Assembly (NCBI GenBank): GCA_024693325.1 | Contig: JAILLA010000081.1 | Location: forward strand, 1-59,342 | Source of the DNA: Solobacterium sp. | Lineage (GTDB): Bacteria > Bacillota_I > Bacilli_A > Erysipelotrichales > Erysipelotrichaceae | Direction of reading: 5' to 3' | Length of the DNA: 59,342 nt | Shown: positions 1 through 8,444 of the stretch, in pieces | Position numbering within the stretch: the first letter of the stretch is position 1 | Layout: every line of letters starts with the position of its first letter | The notes under the pieces: generated by a model | What the model saw: the letters and a program-made list of their open reading frames with translations, nothing else | What the model was told of the DNA's origin: nothing | The model's database searches: none | Made by a program: the position numbers and the translations under genes

Positions 1-75
1 ACGGTAAGATTCTACAAGATCGCAGAAAAAAGTGTTTTTCTTTCCTTTGTTGTTTGGAATAACACGAACAAACAT
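1..75 (-). CDS. Transposase N-terminus, IS1634-like (partial)
   Basis: The minus strand reads an ATG at 75 followed by 25 codons that run off the left edge. The peptide begins MFVRVIPNNKGKK and continues with VESYR, which resembles the N-terminus of IS1634-family DDE transposases. An AGGAGA ribosome binding site lies at 82-87 (minus strand), six bases before the ATG, and a TATAAT box lies at 101-106 (minus strand). Only the first 25 residues are present, so the catalytic residues and the far end of the element cannot be judged. The family call rests on a short N-terminal resemblance. Confidence 0.6.
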   Translation of the reverse strand, partial: MFVRVIPNNKGKKNTFFCDLVESYR

Positions 76-90
76 AAAAAAGTCTCCTAT

Positions 91-158
91 ACTTAACTAC
101 ATTATACAATATATAAGACTTATACAGCGATATATAATTCTGTATTACTTAACTACAT
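91..158. repeat. Direct repeat ACTTAACTACAT, two copies
   Basis: The 12-mer ACTTAACTACAT occurs at 91-102 and again at 147-158, 56 bases apart. The left copy lies between the transposase -10 box and its ribosome binding site. The repeats could be operator or transposase-binding sites near the end of the insertion sequence, but this is inference because the element's other end is outside the window. Confidence 0.5.
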
Positions 159-214
159 AACCGGCGGTTATACTCTCTGCATTAAATCTTCGACAGATCG
201 TATAAGCAAAATAA

Positions 215-244
215 TAAAAACGCCAACCTTTTTATAGGCTGACG
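215..244 (-). terminator. Terminator of the minus-strand glycosyltransferase
   Basis: On the minus strand the arms CGTCAGCC and GGTTGGCG pair with two G-T wobbles around an 8-base loop and are followed by TTTTT. It lies 36 bases beyond the glycosyltransferase stop codon. Confidence 0.75.
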
Positions 245-279
245 CCATTGGCAATTGCATGTGCAGTTGCTTTTTGCTT

Positions 280-1203
280 TCAGTCAAAATTCTTCTTTTC
301 CTGGATCACGTATTGGGGCGTGTGGTTGATGCTGATATAGATCCTGCCGACATATTCACCGATCATACCCAGCATGAGCAGGATCATTCCGCCGATCAGA
401 GTGATGACGGACATCAGGCTGGCCCATCCGGCAGAGATCTCGGGATGCAGCAGCTTATGGATCACGGCATACAGCGTCATGACAAATCCGAGCAGAGCGA
501 TCAAAGCCCCGATGAGCGTGGAGAATCTGAGCGGCTTGACGGAGAACGAGGTAAACCCGTTGACCCATAAGCCGAGCAGTTTCTTCAGCGTATACTGTGA
601 GGTGCCGAATTCCCTGCTTCTGTGATGGACATCAACATTCGCAATGTTGTCCGTAGCTGACAGCAGCAGGCCCCTGATATAGGGATACGGGTTGGTATAC
701 TGCGTGATCTGGTCGATGATGAACCGTTTTGCGATGAAGTAGCTGCCGACATACAGCTCCCTGGGCTTGCCGAGCATTTCGATCTCCATGATGTCATTGA
801 TCTTGGAACCGATATTGCGCCAGGACTCATGCTGTTTGTTCGGGTAATGGGCTATGACAACATCATATCCTTCGTTCAGCTTATCGATCAGCTTGTCCAC
901 TTCATTTGCGGGGTTCTGTCCGTCGTCATCCAGTGAAATGACATAATCACCTGCTGATGCCTTATATCCGCACAAACATGCCGCATCCTGTCCGGAATTT
1001 TTCGCAAGAGAGATCGCCCGGATATTCGGCTGGTCCGCCAGTCCGAAAATGACTTCCTTGGTATTGTCTTTTGAATGATCATTGACGAGAATGATCTCAT
1101 ATTCTGTTTCCTGCATCTCCAGCATCTTATCCTGGATCTCTTTGACAACATGGGAGATGGACAGGGAGGAGTTGTAGCAGGGAATGACAAATGAATATTT
1201 CAT
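280..1203 (-). CDS. GT2 polyprenyl-phosphate glycosyltransferase (GtrB/DPM1-like)
   Basis: This 307-residue protein is a family 2 glycosyltransferase of the GtrB/ArnC/DPM1 type, which move a sugar from a nucleotide donor to undecaprenyl phosphate at the cytoplasmic membrane. It opens with the GT-A strand FVIPCYN, has VNDHS near residue 40 and the metal/nucleotide motif DDDGQ at about 92-96. Two hydrophobic segments follow at roughly 228-255 and 265-295, with the usual QYVI tail. The start at 1203 has GGAGG nine bases upstream (1213-1217, minus strand). It is divergent from the plus-strand polysaccharide genes. Its natural partner, a GtrA-type flippase, is encoded at 33415. The sugar cannot be deduced. 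Confidence 0.9.
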   Translation of the reverse strand: MKYSFVIPCYNSSLSISHVVKEIQDKMLEMQETEYEIILVNDHSKDNTKEVIFGLADQPNIRAISLAKNSGQDAACLCGYKASAGDYVISLDDDGQNPANEVDKLIDKLNEGYDVVIAHYPNKQHESWRNIGSKINDIMEIEMLGKPRELYVGSYFIAKRFIIDQITQYTNPYPYIRGLLLSATDNIANVDVHHRSREFGTSQYTLKKLLGLWVNGFTSFSVKPLRFSTLIGALIALLGFVMTLYAVIHKLLHPEISAGWASLMSVITLIGGMILLMLGMIGEYVGRIYISINHTPQYVIQEKKNFD

Positions 1204-1233
1204 CGTTGAATGCCTCCGGACATGATCGAAGAA

Positions 1234-1242
1234 AGTATACCA
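1234..1242 (-). promoter_or_regulatory. Extended -10 promoter of the GtrB-like gene
   Basis: The minus strand carries TGGTATACT, an extended -10 (TGn-TATACT, -10 hexamer at 1234-1239), about 30 bases upstream of the start codon with a normal ribosome binding site between them. No good -35 is visible. Confidence 0.6.
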
Positions 1243-1269
1243 TAATCCAAAGTGTAATTTTGGTAGTGA

Positions 1270-1298
1270 TTGATGAAAAGGACATCTTTTGATATATT
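1270..1298 (+). promoter_or_regulatory. Promoter giving a leaderless HAD transcript
   Basis: TTGATG (1270-1275), 17 bases, then TATATT (1293-1298) preceded by TGA (extended -10). Only six bases (1299-1304) separate the -10 from the ATG at 1305 and there is no ribosome binding site. Transcription starting about 7 bases after the -10 would begin at the A of the start codon. Confidence 0.65.
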
Positions 1299-1304
1299 TT
1301 CACT

Positions 1305-1868
1305 ATGGACGTATATGACTTTGACAATACGATTTACCGCGGGGATTCCACTGCGGATTTTATCTTATACTGCTATCTGCACAGACCGAAAAGCCTGCTG
1401 AGCCTGCCCAGGACTGCAGTCTGCGGTCTCCTTTATGTTCTGCGCCTGATGCCGAAACTGACGTTCAAGCAGAATCTCTATCACATGTTCGTTTATATCG
1501 ACGACATGGAGTCTTTTACCGCTCAGTTTATAGATTCACATACAGATCACATCAAGGAATGGTATAACAGACAACAGAAAGACGACGATGTCGTCATTTC
1601 AGCGTCGCCGGAATTTGTGATCGTTCCGTTCTGCCGTAAGATCGGCATCGGTACTGCGATGGCAAGCAGGGTCGATATGCATACCGGAAAGTATGACGGG
1701 ATCAACTGTCACGGTGAAGAAAAGGTAAAAAGGTTTTATGAACGGTTCCCGGAAGGAACCATTGATTCATTCTACTCTGATTCATACAGTGATTCACCGC
1801 TGGCTCGGCTGGCAAAGAAGGCATTCCTGGTTAAAGGGGATCAGCTTCTTCCGTGGGGTAAAAAATGA
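1305..1868 (+). CDS. HAD-superfamily phosphatase (HAD-IB type)
   Basis: This 187-residue protein has a HAD fold of the phosphoserine-phosphatase-like (IB) type. Motif I is VYDFDNTIY near residues 3-11, with the nucleophile Asp in DFDNT. Motif II serine is in VISASPEF near 100, and the acidic motif IV is in FYSDSYSDSPL near 160-170. The start codon sits directly after a -10 box without a ribosome binding site. The stop overlaps the MBOAT start as ATGA, so the two are probably translationally coupled. A phosphatase leading an acyl-transfer module could act on a lipid or sugar phosphate, but the substrate is unknown. Confidence 0.88.
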   Translation: MDVYDFDNTIYRGDSTADFILYCYLHRPKSLLSLPRTAVCGLLYVLRLMPKLTFKQNLYHMFVYIDDMESFTAQFIDSHTDHIKEWYNRQQKDDDVVISASPEFVIVPFCRKIGIGTAMASRVDMHTGKYDGINCHGEEKVKRFYERFPEGTIDSFYSDSYSDSPLARLAKKAFLVKGDQLLPWGKK

Positions 1869-3250
1869 GTATTCTTTCATTTGAATATCTTGGACTTGCA
1901 GGGATCAGCAGTCTTGTGCTGTGGATCTTTTGTCATGCCTCCCTCAGAAAATACGCGGTCGCTGTATGCAACCTGGCTTTCCTGTTTCTCCTGCATGCGG
2001 ACCTGACGGGCTACATCTACGCGGCGGGATTAACGCTGTTCACCTGGCTGTTTGGTTTCCTGCTGCAGAAAAAGAAGAGCATCCTGCTGCTCATACCCGG
2101 TGTGCTCCTGCCGGTCGGAGGTCTGTGCTGGTTCAAGTATGCCGGTTATTTTACGCATGCCCCGCTCATCATGCCGCTGGGACTGTCCTTCTATACATTC
2201 AAGGCAGTCAGTTATATCGCTGATGTTTATAGAGGAAAAGCTGCCGGCAGGGATCCGGTGCTTGTGTTTGACTACATCTGTTTCTTTCCGGCATTTTCCG
2301 CCGGACCGATCCACCGCAGCGAACCGTTCTTTCAGCAGCTGGAAGAAAACTTCGTGTTTGATTACAGGGATCAGAAAAACGGCTGTATCCAGGCAGGGCT
2401 TGGTCTGTTTGAAAAACTTGTCTTTGCGGACGCGCTGTCCAATTATGTCAGCCTGTTCATGAACAGGGACCTGACCGGCTGGTATACATTGGCCGGCATC
2501 CTGCTGTATGCGTTCCAGATCTACGTAGACTTTGACGCATATTCCAATACGGCGATCGGTGCTGCCAGAATGATGGGCATCCATCTTGAACGCAATTTCC
2601 ATACCCCGTATCTGGCAAATGATCTCAGGGAATTCTGGAGAAGATGGCATATCAGCCTCAGCAGCTGGCTGAGGGATTACGTATATATCCCCCTGGGCGG
2701 ATCCAGGAAGGGCCTTGTCAGGAAATGGATCAATACGCTCATCGTTTTCCTCGTGTCGGGGATCTGGCACGGATCGACGATGATGTTTGTGTTATGGGGA
2801 CTGGGACATGGTCTGATCAGCGTGCTGGAAGACATGTTCCGCCAGCTGACCGGATCAAACAAAACACTGAGCCGGGTCCTCTATGTTCCGGGAATGATCC
2901 TGAACTTCCTGATCGTTTCCTTCCTGTGGATCTTTTTCCGCTCCGGTTCGATGGAGGAAGCGCGCACGGTCATTCTGTCCCTGCTGTCGTGCTTCAGGAC
3001 ACCGCTGTCTTCTTTTGACTGTAAACTTGTCGGGATCACTGTGACGGAGTGCTGGTGGATCCTGTGTATGATAGTGATGATCATCATCACGGATATCATG
3101 CGTTATTTCACGGATATGATCGAATTCATTGCCGGCTGCCCGTTCATCGTGCGCTGGGCAGTTTATATCTGTATCATGGTGATCGCCATGATCTTCGGCG
3201 TCTACGGCCCGGGATACGATCCCAAGGACTTTATCTACGTAACATTCTGA
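1865..3250 (+). CDS. MBOAT-family membrane O-acyltransferase
   Basis: This 461-residue multi-pass membrane protein belongs to the MBOAT family (DltB/AlgI type), which moves acyl groups across the membrane for O-acetylation of surface polymers. Family marks are SFYTFKAVSYIADVYRG near 117-133, the FSAGPI motif near 146, EFWRRWHISLSSWLRDY near 257-273 and SGIWHG near 300, whose histidine is the expected catalytic residue. At least ten hydrophobic segments are apparent. It overlaps the HAD gene by four bases and is followed after seven bases by an SGNH-like gene, the usual partner of an AlgI-type MBOAT. The acceptor is probably the polysaccharide encoded downstream. Confidence 0.92.
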   Translation: MSILSFEYLGLAGISSLVLWIFCHASLRKYAVAVCNLAFLFLLHADLTGYIYAAGLTLFTWLFGFLLQKKKSILLLIPGVLLPVGGLCWFKYAGYFTHAPLIMPLGLSFYTFKAVSYIADVYRGKAAGRDPVLVFDYICFFPAFSAGPIHRSEPFFQQLEENFVFDYRDQKNGCIQAGLGLFEKLVFADALSNYVSLFMNRDLTGWYTLAGILLYAFQIYVDFDAYSNTAIGAARMMGIHLERNFHTPYLANDLREFWRRWHISLSSWLRDYVYIPLGGSRKGLVRKWINTLIVFLVSGIWHGSTMMFVLWGLGHGLISVLEDMFRQLTGSNKTLSRVLYVPGMILNFLIVSFLWIFFRSGSMEEARTVILSLLSCFRTPLSSFDCKLVGITVTECWWILCMIVMIIITDIMRYFTDMIEFIAGCPFIVRWAVYICIMVIAMIFGVYGPGYDPKDFIYVTF

Positions 3251-3257
3251 GAGGCGG

Positions 3258-4724
3258 ATGATGAAAAAGGTACTGCTTAATACACTGCAGATCATTCTGA
3301 AAGCAGCGCTGGCTGTCTGCCTTTTCGTGTGCGCATGGTATTTCCTGACCCCGTATTTCAGAACGGAGCACAATGCGGAGGGCGACGGCTTCCGGAACAT
3401 GCCGGATCATACGATCGATGTGGTGGCAGTAGGAAGCTCGCATATCCAGTACGCGTTCGATCCTGCCGTCTTCTATGCGGAAACAGGCTATTACAGCTAT
3501 GTCATGGGATCGCAGTGCCAGCCGATGTCTATGACATACCATATGCTGGAGGAAGTGCTCAAGACACAGTCACCCGAGGCTGCGGTCATCGATGTATTCA
3601 CACTGCTGCCGGCAAGCGAGGTATGCTATGCGGACGGCAACTTCTATGTTGCGATCGATGAAATGACCGGCAGGAACAGACTTGAAGCGGCTGATGATAT
3701 CGATAATCCGGAACTGGTCAGGCAGTACAAGTATGACTTCCTGATGAATCACGGAAACTGGAAGAACATGGATGTAAAAGACCCGGGCAGTATCCTGAAT
3801 TACAGGAAGGAACTGGATGGATATATCAATTTCGAACTGGGATATGTCAGGCAGGAGCCGCATATCTATACACCGACCCCGCTGGTCGTATATACACCGG
3901 ATCAGAAGGCGGAACTTGCAGAGAAAGAAAAGGCTGAGCTGGACAGAGTGATCGGATTGTGCACGGAGAACGGGATCACGCCTGTCTTTGTCAAAACACC
4001 GTGCATCCTTGATCAGGAAAATACCAACAAGCTGCAGGCAATATGGGATTATCTCGATACGAAAAACGTCAGGCATATCGACTATCTTCAGAAAGCAGAG
4101 GAACTGAGCTGGTATATGAACATGGACGGTGATACATGGCACAACAACAGCTGGGGTGCCGAGATCATCACCAAGGACCTGGCTGCCTATACCAAAGAAA
4201 ACCGGCTCGTCACAAAACATGCGGTAAATGAGGAGATGGAAGCACTGTGCAGGAATGCCATGCTGATAACGGTCAAGTCGCTGATGAGCATGTACAACAT
4301 CGATATCTACCGTCTGCTGGAGGAAGCTTCCAAGTATCCCTGCGCAGTGGCGTTCAGGTATCTGGGCAGCCCGAAAACAAGCATTACCGAAAGGGAACTG
4401 GAGCTGTTCAGGGGGATCGGCATCACGAGAGATTTTGTGAAAAACCCCTATGACGATTATTATGCATTTGTGATCAACGGTGAACTGGTGCAGGAAAGCA
4501 ATGAAGCGTTTGCCGTACAGTTCAGCGGTTCCGAGGTCGCCCTGACATACAGCGGCATCAAGATCGACGGTGTCGATTATGATACGGAACCCGGGGAACT
4601 GGAGATCTATTTCATGGCGGAGAATCTGGGCTGGCTCAATGCCATCGGCATCAATCATGCGACCAGATGGTTCTGGGAACTGAGCTGTGAGGGCTATGAT
4701 TGCCCTGTGTACTGCGGATGGTAA
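3258..4724 (+). CDS. SGNH-hydrolase-like O-acetylation partner protein
   Basis: This 488-residue protein has an N-terminal membrane anchor (about residues 5-28) and an extracellular SGNH/AlgJ-like domain. The serine block reads VAVGSSHIQY near 57-66, and a D-x-x-H pair occurs in GDTWHNNSWG near 293-302, as expected for a Ser-His-Asp acyltransferase or esterase. With the adjacent MBOAT it likely completes O-acetyl transfer to a glycan. About 150 residues after the DxxH block do not match anything I recognise. Two in-frame ATGs occur at 3258 and 3261. GAGG at 3251-3254 is spaced slightly better for 3261, so the start is uncertain by one codon. Confidence 0.8.
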   Translation: MMKKVLLNTLQIILKAALAVCLFVCAWYFLTPYFRTEHNAEGDGFRNMPDHTIDVVAVGSSHIQYAFDPAVFYAETGYYSYVMGSQCQPMSMTYHMLEEVLKTQSPEAAVIDVFTLLPASEVCYADGNFYVAIDEMTGRNRLEAADDIDNPELVRQYKYDFLMNHGNWKNMDVKDPGSILNYRKELDGYINFELGYVRQEPHIYTPTPLVVYTPDQKAELAEKEKAELDRVIGLCTENGITPVFVKTPCILDQENTNKLQAIWDYLDTKNVRHIDYLQKAEELSWYMNMDGDTWHNNSWGAEIITKDLAAYTKENRLVTKHAVNEEMEALCRNAMLITVKSLMSMYNIDIYRLLEEASKYPCAVAFRYLGSPKTSITERELELFRGIGITRDFVKNPYDDYYAFVINGELVQESNEAFAVQFSGSEVALTYSGIKIDGVDYDTEPGELEIYFMAENLGWLNAIGINHATRWFWELSCEGYDCPVYCGW

Positions 4725-4726
4725 TT

Positions 4727-4735
4727 TGATATACT
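4727..4735 (+). promoter_or_regulatory. Extended -10 box before the GT2 gene at 4751
   Basis: TGA-TATACT (hexamer 4730-4735) lies 15 bases before the ATG at 4751. A start about 7 bases later would leave a leader of roughly nine bases and cut into the AAGGTG sequence at 4741. The gene may also be read from upstream. Confidence 0.45.
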
Positions 4736-4750
4736 GTCATAAGGTGAAAT

Positions 4751-5713
4751 ATGGACAAGAAAGTCAGTGTTGTAATACCTGTATATAACGTGGAACGGTA
4801 TCTTGCGGAATGCCTGGACAGCGTCGTGAACCAGACATACGGGAATCTTGAGATCCTGGCGGTCAATGACGGTTCAAAGGACTCCTCCGGTGAGATCCTG
4901 GCTGCCTATGCTCTGAAGGATCCCAGGATCATCGTTCTGGACAAGCCCAACGGCGGCCTGAGCGATGCCAGAAACTTCGGCATGGATCATATGAGCGGTG
5001 AATATGTCGCGTTCATTGACAGCGACGATGTCATTGATGCCAGCATGATCGGGCACCTGCTGGAAGCTGCGGAAAAGACGGACAGTGAGATCGCTGTCAG
5101 TGATATGGAATATTTTTACGAAGACGGACGCGTCGGGTATTCGGACGGCGGGCAGTTCAGCTGTACCAATGTCCGGAAGTCACCGGAACTGATCGCGATC
5201 AACAACAGTGCCTGCAATAAACTGTTCCGCTCCCGGCTGTTCCGGGATGTCAGATTCCCGAAAGGGCTGTGGTATGAGGATCTTGCGACGATACCGATCC
5301 TCCTTTATAAAGCCGGATCTGTTGTCAAGGTCAATGAACCGCTGTATCGTTATCGTCAGCGCAGCGGATCGATCGCGCACAGTGCGGACCGCAGGATCTT
5401 TGATATCTACACCGCACTGGATACGGTCAGGGATTATGTAAAGGCAGCCGGAAATGAACCGGAAGTCCTTTCCCGGATCCATTCATTGTATGCTGTGCAC
5501 GGACTGGAACTGACGACTTTGAGGATCCGTGATTTCGATGACAGATCGATCAGGAAGGAATATCTTGCCGAGAACATGAAGCGGCTGTTCGCGTCCTGCC
5601 CGGATTATATGAAGGATCCGATCGTGAAAAAAGCCGGCTGGAAGAAAAAGATGATCTTCGGCCTGCTGAATATGAAGAAATACGACATGGTGCTGAAACT
5701 GTATGACCGATAA
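4751..5713 (+). CDS. GT2 family glycosyltransferase
   Basis: This 320-residue protein is a cytoplasmic family 2 glycosyltransferase with a GT-A fold. VSVVIPVYNVERYL near residue 5 and VNDGSKDSS near 37 bind the nucleotide sugar. PNGGLSDARN near 68 and the DxD-like FIDSDD near 92 are typical of capsule and EPS transferases. WYEDLATIP near 173 is the usual acceptor-side acidic motif. The stop lies 11 bases inside the next gene, so translation is probably coupled. Acceptor and donor sugars cannot be read from sequence. Its PNGGLSDARN block is shared with the enzyme at 17846 and, with one change, the one at 19905, which suggests paralogues. Confidence 0.92.
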   Translation: MDKKVSVVIPVYNVERYLAECLDSVVNQTYGNLEILAVNDGSKDSSGEILAAYALKDPRIIVLDKPNGGLSDARNFGMDHMSGEYVAFIDSDDVIDASMIGHLLEAAEKTDSEIAVSDMEYFYEDGRVGYSDGGQFSCTNVRKSPELIAINNSACNKLFRSRLFRDVRFPKGLWYEDLATIPILLYKAGSVVKVNEPLYRYRQRSGSIAHSADRRIFDIYTALDTVRDYVKAAGNEPEVLSRIHSLYAVHGLELTTLRIRDFDDRSIRKEYLAENMKRLFASCPDYMKDPIVKKAGWKKKMIFGLLNMKKYDMVLKLYDR

Positions 5714-6863
5714 AAAACGGATATTGTTCGTAAACGATGAAATGAGAATGGGCGGTGTTGCCAGGGTGCTGAACACACTGATGGCTGCGCTTCCGAAGGA
5801 CCGGTATGACATCGATCTGCTCGTTCTCCATAAAAGAGGGATGCTGCTGGAAAAGATACCGGAAGGGATCAGGGTACTCGAGGGCACTCCGTTTTTCAGC
5901 GCGGTCGATCTGTCCCTGGCAGATCTCTGGAAGAAAAAGGATATGAAGGGCATCCAGGCCAAAACAAAGCTTCTGTTCTATATGAAATCCGGACTGATCG
6001 TGAAAAAGATCCAGGAAGAAAGAAAAAAGATCCTGGACAGACAGTACGATGTCGAAGTTGCCGCAAAGGAAGGCTTCTGCACGATCTTTACGGCTTACGG
6101 TGATTCAAAAAGAAAGATCAACTGGGTGCTGACGGACTACAGTGTCTGCAACTATTCGAGCAACCACATGGGTCTGGTCAAGCGCGCGCTGCAGAAGATC
6201 GACCTGAACATCGCTGACAGCGAACAGGCGCTGATCGCATACGAAACGGTATTCAGAGTGCGCAACGGTGCAGCGATCCACAACCTGATGGATGTGGACC
6301 TGGTGAAAAACGGAATGAAGGAACCGGTGACCGAGATCATCCATGACGGTCTTCCGAACCTGATCACAGTCGCGCGTTTTCACCCGCAGAAAAGCATCGA
6401 CCGTCTCCTGAATGCTTCGCGCAAAGCTGTTTCGGCAGGTTACAGACACCATCTGTACCTGATCGGAGGCGGCGAACTGGAAGAAGAACTCAGACAGCAG
6501 GTAAAGGACCTGTGTCTGGAAGATACCGTAACGTTCCTGGGATACCGCCAGAACCCGTACGGCATGATGGCAGACTGCGATCTGTTCGTGCTGCCCAGCC
6601 TGTACGAAGGCTTTGCGACGGTCATCAGCGAGAGCCTGATCGCCGGCACGCCTGTACTGACGACGGATGTCAGCGGAGCCAAGGAACAGATCACCCGTCC
6701 GGAATACGGATGGATCACGGAAAACACGCAGGAAGGCCTGGACAAGGGTCTCCTGAACGCGCTGAGCGATCCTGCGCGTCTTGCGGAAATGAAGCAGCAG
6801 CTGAAGGGATATGAGTATCCCAATGATCAGATCCTTGATGAATTCATCAAGGTGTTCGGATGA
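5703..6863 (+). CDS. GT4 family glycosyltransferase
   Basis: This 386-residue protein has the two-domain GT-B layout of family 4 retaining glycosyltransferases. The N-terminal domain begins with ILFVNDEMRMGGVARVLNTL. The C-terminal domain has ITVARFHPQKSIDRLL near 222, a glycine-rich LIGGGELEEEL near 252 and the donor-site motif LPSLYEGFATVISESLI near 297-313, containing the E-x7-E signature. It overlaps the preceding GT2 gene by 11 bases. No ribosome binding site is obvious, consistent with coupling. It probably adds one sugar of the repeat unit. Confidence 0.92.
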   Translation: MTDKKRILFVNDEMRMGGVARVLNTLMAALPKDRYDIDLLVLHKRGMLLEKIPEGIRVLEGTPFFSAVDLSLADLWKKKDMKGIQAKTKLLFYMKSGLIVKKIQEERKKILDRQYDVEVAAKEGFCTIFTAYGDSKRKINWVLTDYSVCNYSSNHMGLVKRALQKIDLNIADSEQALIAYETVFRVRNGAAIHNLMDVDLVKNGMKEPVTEIIHDGLPNLITVARFHPQKSIDRLLNASRKAVSAGYRHHLYLIGGGELEEELRQQVKDLCLEDTVTFLGYRQNPYGMMADCDLFVLPSLYEGFATVISESLIAGTPVLTTDVSGAKEQITRPEYGWITENTQEGLDKGLLNALSDPARLAEMKQQLKGYEYPNDQILDEFIKVFG

Positions 6864-6874
6864 AAGGAGGGCAC

Positions 6875-8443
6875 ATGAAGAAACTGTTCAATGAAAAACT
6901 ACTGCATATCTGTGCCATCCTTGCGGTCATGCTGCAGCCTCTGATCGATCTGGATTATCTTTGTTATGACTTTCTGAATGCCCTGGGCCTGCCGAGGATC
7001 TCAACAGTCATCCGATTCCTGGTGCTGCCGGCACTGATCCTCTGGTCGTTCTTCCTGAGGGATAAAAACAAAAAGAAGACATTCCTGCTCGCGCTGATCT
7101 ACGGCGTCCTGCTGGGCGGTTATTTCATCCTGCATTCCCGACAGGCTGCTGCGCTGTACGGAAGGCTGGAACTGACGGAAAATTTCCGGTTCTCATTATG
7201 GGCGGAACTGACATATGTGCTGACGCTTGCCGTACCGTACGGCATCGTCTACCTGTGCTTCAACGAACACTTCGGCGTGAAGGAGATCCGTGCCATCTGT
7301 ATCGGCATTTCAGCGATCATTTCCATACCGATCTTCATCGGCGATCTGTTTGTCTTTGCAAGGAGCACCTATTACGGCTATACGGTAGGCAATATCTTCT
7401 CATGGTTCACGGGTATCTATGAATGGTATCACCCCAGAACGCTTGCCTCGAAGTTCTTCTTCAATGAAGGCAATACGATCGGTATCCTGCTGTTCATGGT
7501 ACTGCCGCTGATGTATTACTTTTTCGCCACAGCCGAAACAAAGCGCCTGAAGCAGGTCATCGGGACGCTGATCGTGATCCAGTCCCTCAGCATGCAGATC
7601 CTTGCGACCAGAGTGGCGACGTACGGTGCGATCGTGATCCCTGCGATCTTCCTGGTCCTGAATGTGATCGATCATTATTTCTTCAAGGATGTACCGCTGA
7701 AGAAGCATACCGCTGTATTGTGCATCTGTACGGCACTGCTTTGCGGGGCGATCCTGAACTTCACACCGGCGATCCAGAACCAGAAGGTCGACGCAAAGAA
7801 CGATGTCGCACTGCTGGGCAACCGTATGGCGGAGGAAGGTCGTGCGGAACTTGCCAACAAGCCGGAGAATATGGAGCGCTTCTCGGACCAGTGGCGCAAC
7901 TACTATGTATTCATGTTTGAAACATACGGTATCGTAGCCAGATTTATTCAATCTGTTCCCTCCATGTATTACACGGAGTATTACAGCTATCAGTATGATC
8001 CTGAATTCTGGACGGATGTCTGCTTTATGCCGGTCTTTGACAGAGTCAGCGGCAGACAGATGGAAACGATATTCTTCAATTACAAATACAAGCTGCTGAC
8101 CCCGAAGGAAAAGATCCTCGGCTTCGGCTATTCAACATTCATGAACGGTTCGATCGTCCTGGAACAGGATTTCAAGCAGCAGATCTATACGCTGGGCTAT
8201 GCGGGTTTCGTGCTGCTGATCCTGCCGTGGCTGCTGGTATGCCTGTATGGCGCGTACTGCTTCCTGCGCTATAGAAAGCAGATGTTCAACCTGCTGAACG
8301 TATGCATGGTCATCTCGCTCGGCGCGGGTCTTGGTTCAGCCTGGCTGTCAGGGCATATGCTCGACCAGTTTATTACCTCGGTATTCATGGCAATGGTCGT
8401 TGCCTTCCTGCTGAACCGGGTACAGAAAGCGAAGGTGGAATGA
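6875..8443 (+). CDS. Wzy/O-antigen-ligase-like polysaccharide polymerase
   Basis: This 522-residue integral membrane protein has about eleven hydrophobic segments and a large extracytoplasmic loop at roughly residues 300-410, the layout of Wzy polymerases and O-antigen ligases. It is the only polymerase candidate in this glycan locus. An ATG at 6860 overlaps the previous stop. However, AAAGGAGG at 6863-6870 is correctly spaced for the ATG at 6875, so I use that start. It is followed by a GT2 gene one base after the stop. Polymerases diverge strongly, so the call rests on topology and context. Confidence 0.75.
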   Translation: MKKLFNEKLLHICAILAVMLQPLIDLDYLCYDFLNALGLPRISTVIRFLVLPALILWSFFLRDKNKKKTFLLALIYGVLLGGYFILHSRQAAALYGRLELTENFRFSLWAELTYVLTLAVPYGIVYLCFNEHFGVKEIRAICIGISAIISIPIFIGDLFVFARSTYYGYTVGNIFSWFTGIYEWYHPRTLASKFFFNEGNTIGILLFMVLPLMYYFFATAETKRLKQVIGTLIVIQSLSMQILATRVATYGAIVIPAIFLVLNVIDHYFFKDVPLKKHTAVLCICTALLCGAILNFTPAIQNQKVDAKNDVALLGNRMAEEGRAELANKPENMERFSDQWRNYYVFMFETYGIVARFIQSVPSMYYTEYYSYQYDPEFWTDVCFMPVFDRVSGRQMETIFFNYKYKLLTPKEKILGFGYSTFMNGSIVLEQDFKQQIYTLGYAGFVLLILPWLLVCLYGAYCFLRYRKQMFNLLNVCMVISLGAGLGSAWLSGHMLDQFITSVFMAMVVAFLLNRVQKAKVE

Positions 8444-8444
8444 T

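Noticed and set aside
3570..4658. Long open frame (362 codons) on the minus strand opposite the SGNH-like gene; similar frames at 35473-36471, 39388-40776 and 54104-55084
   Set aside because: They lie wholly inside well-supported plus-strand genes, lack ribosome binding sites and family motifs, and follow from codon bias in the real genes.
6860..6874. ATG at 6860 as start of the polymerase-like gene
   Set aside because: The ribosome binding site AAAGGAGG lies downstream of it and is correctly spaced for the ATG at 6875.
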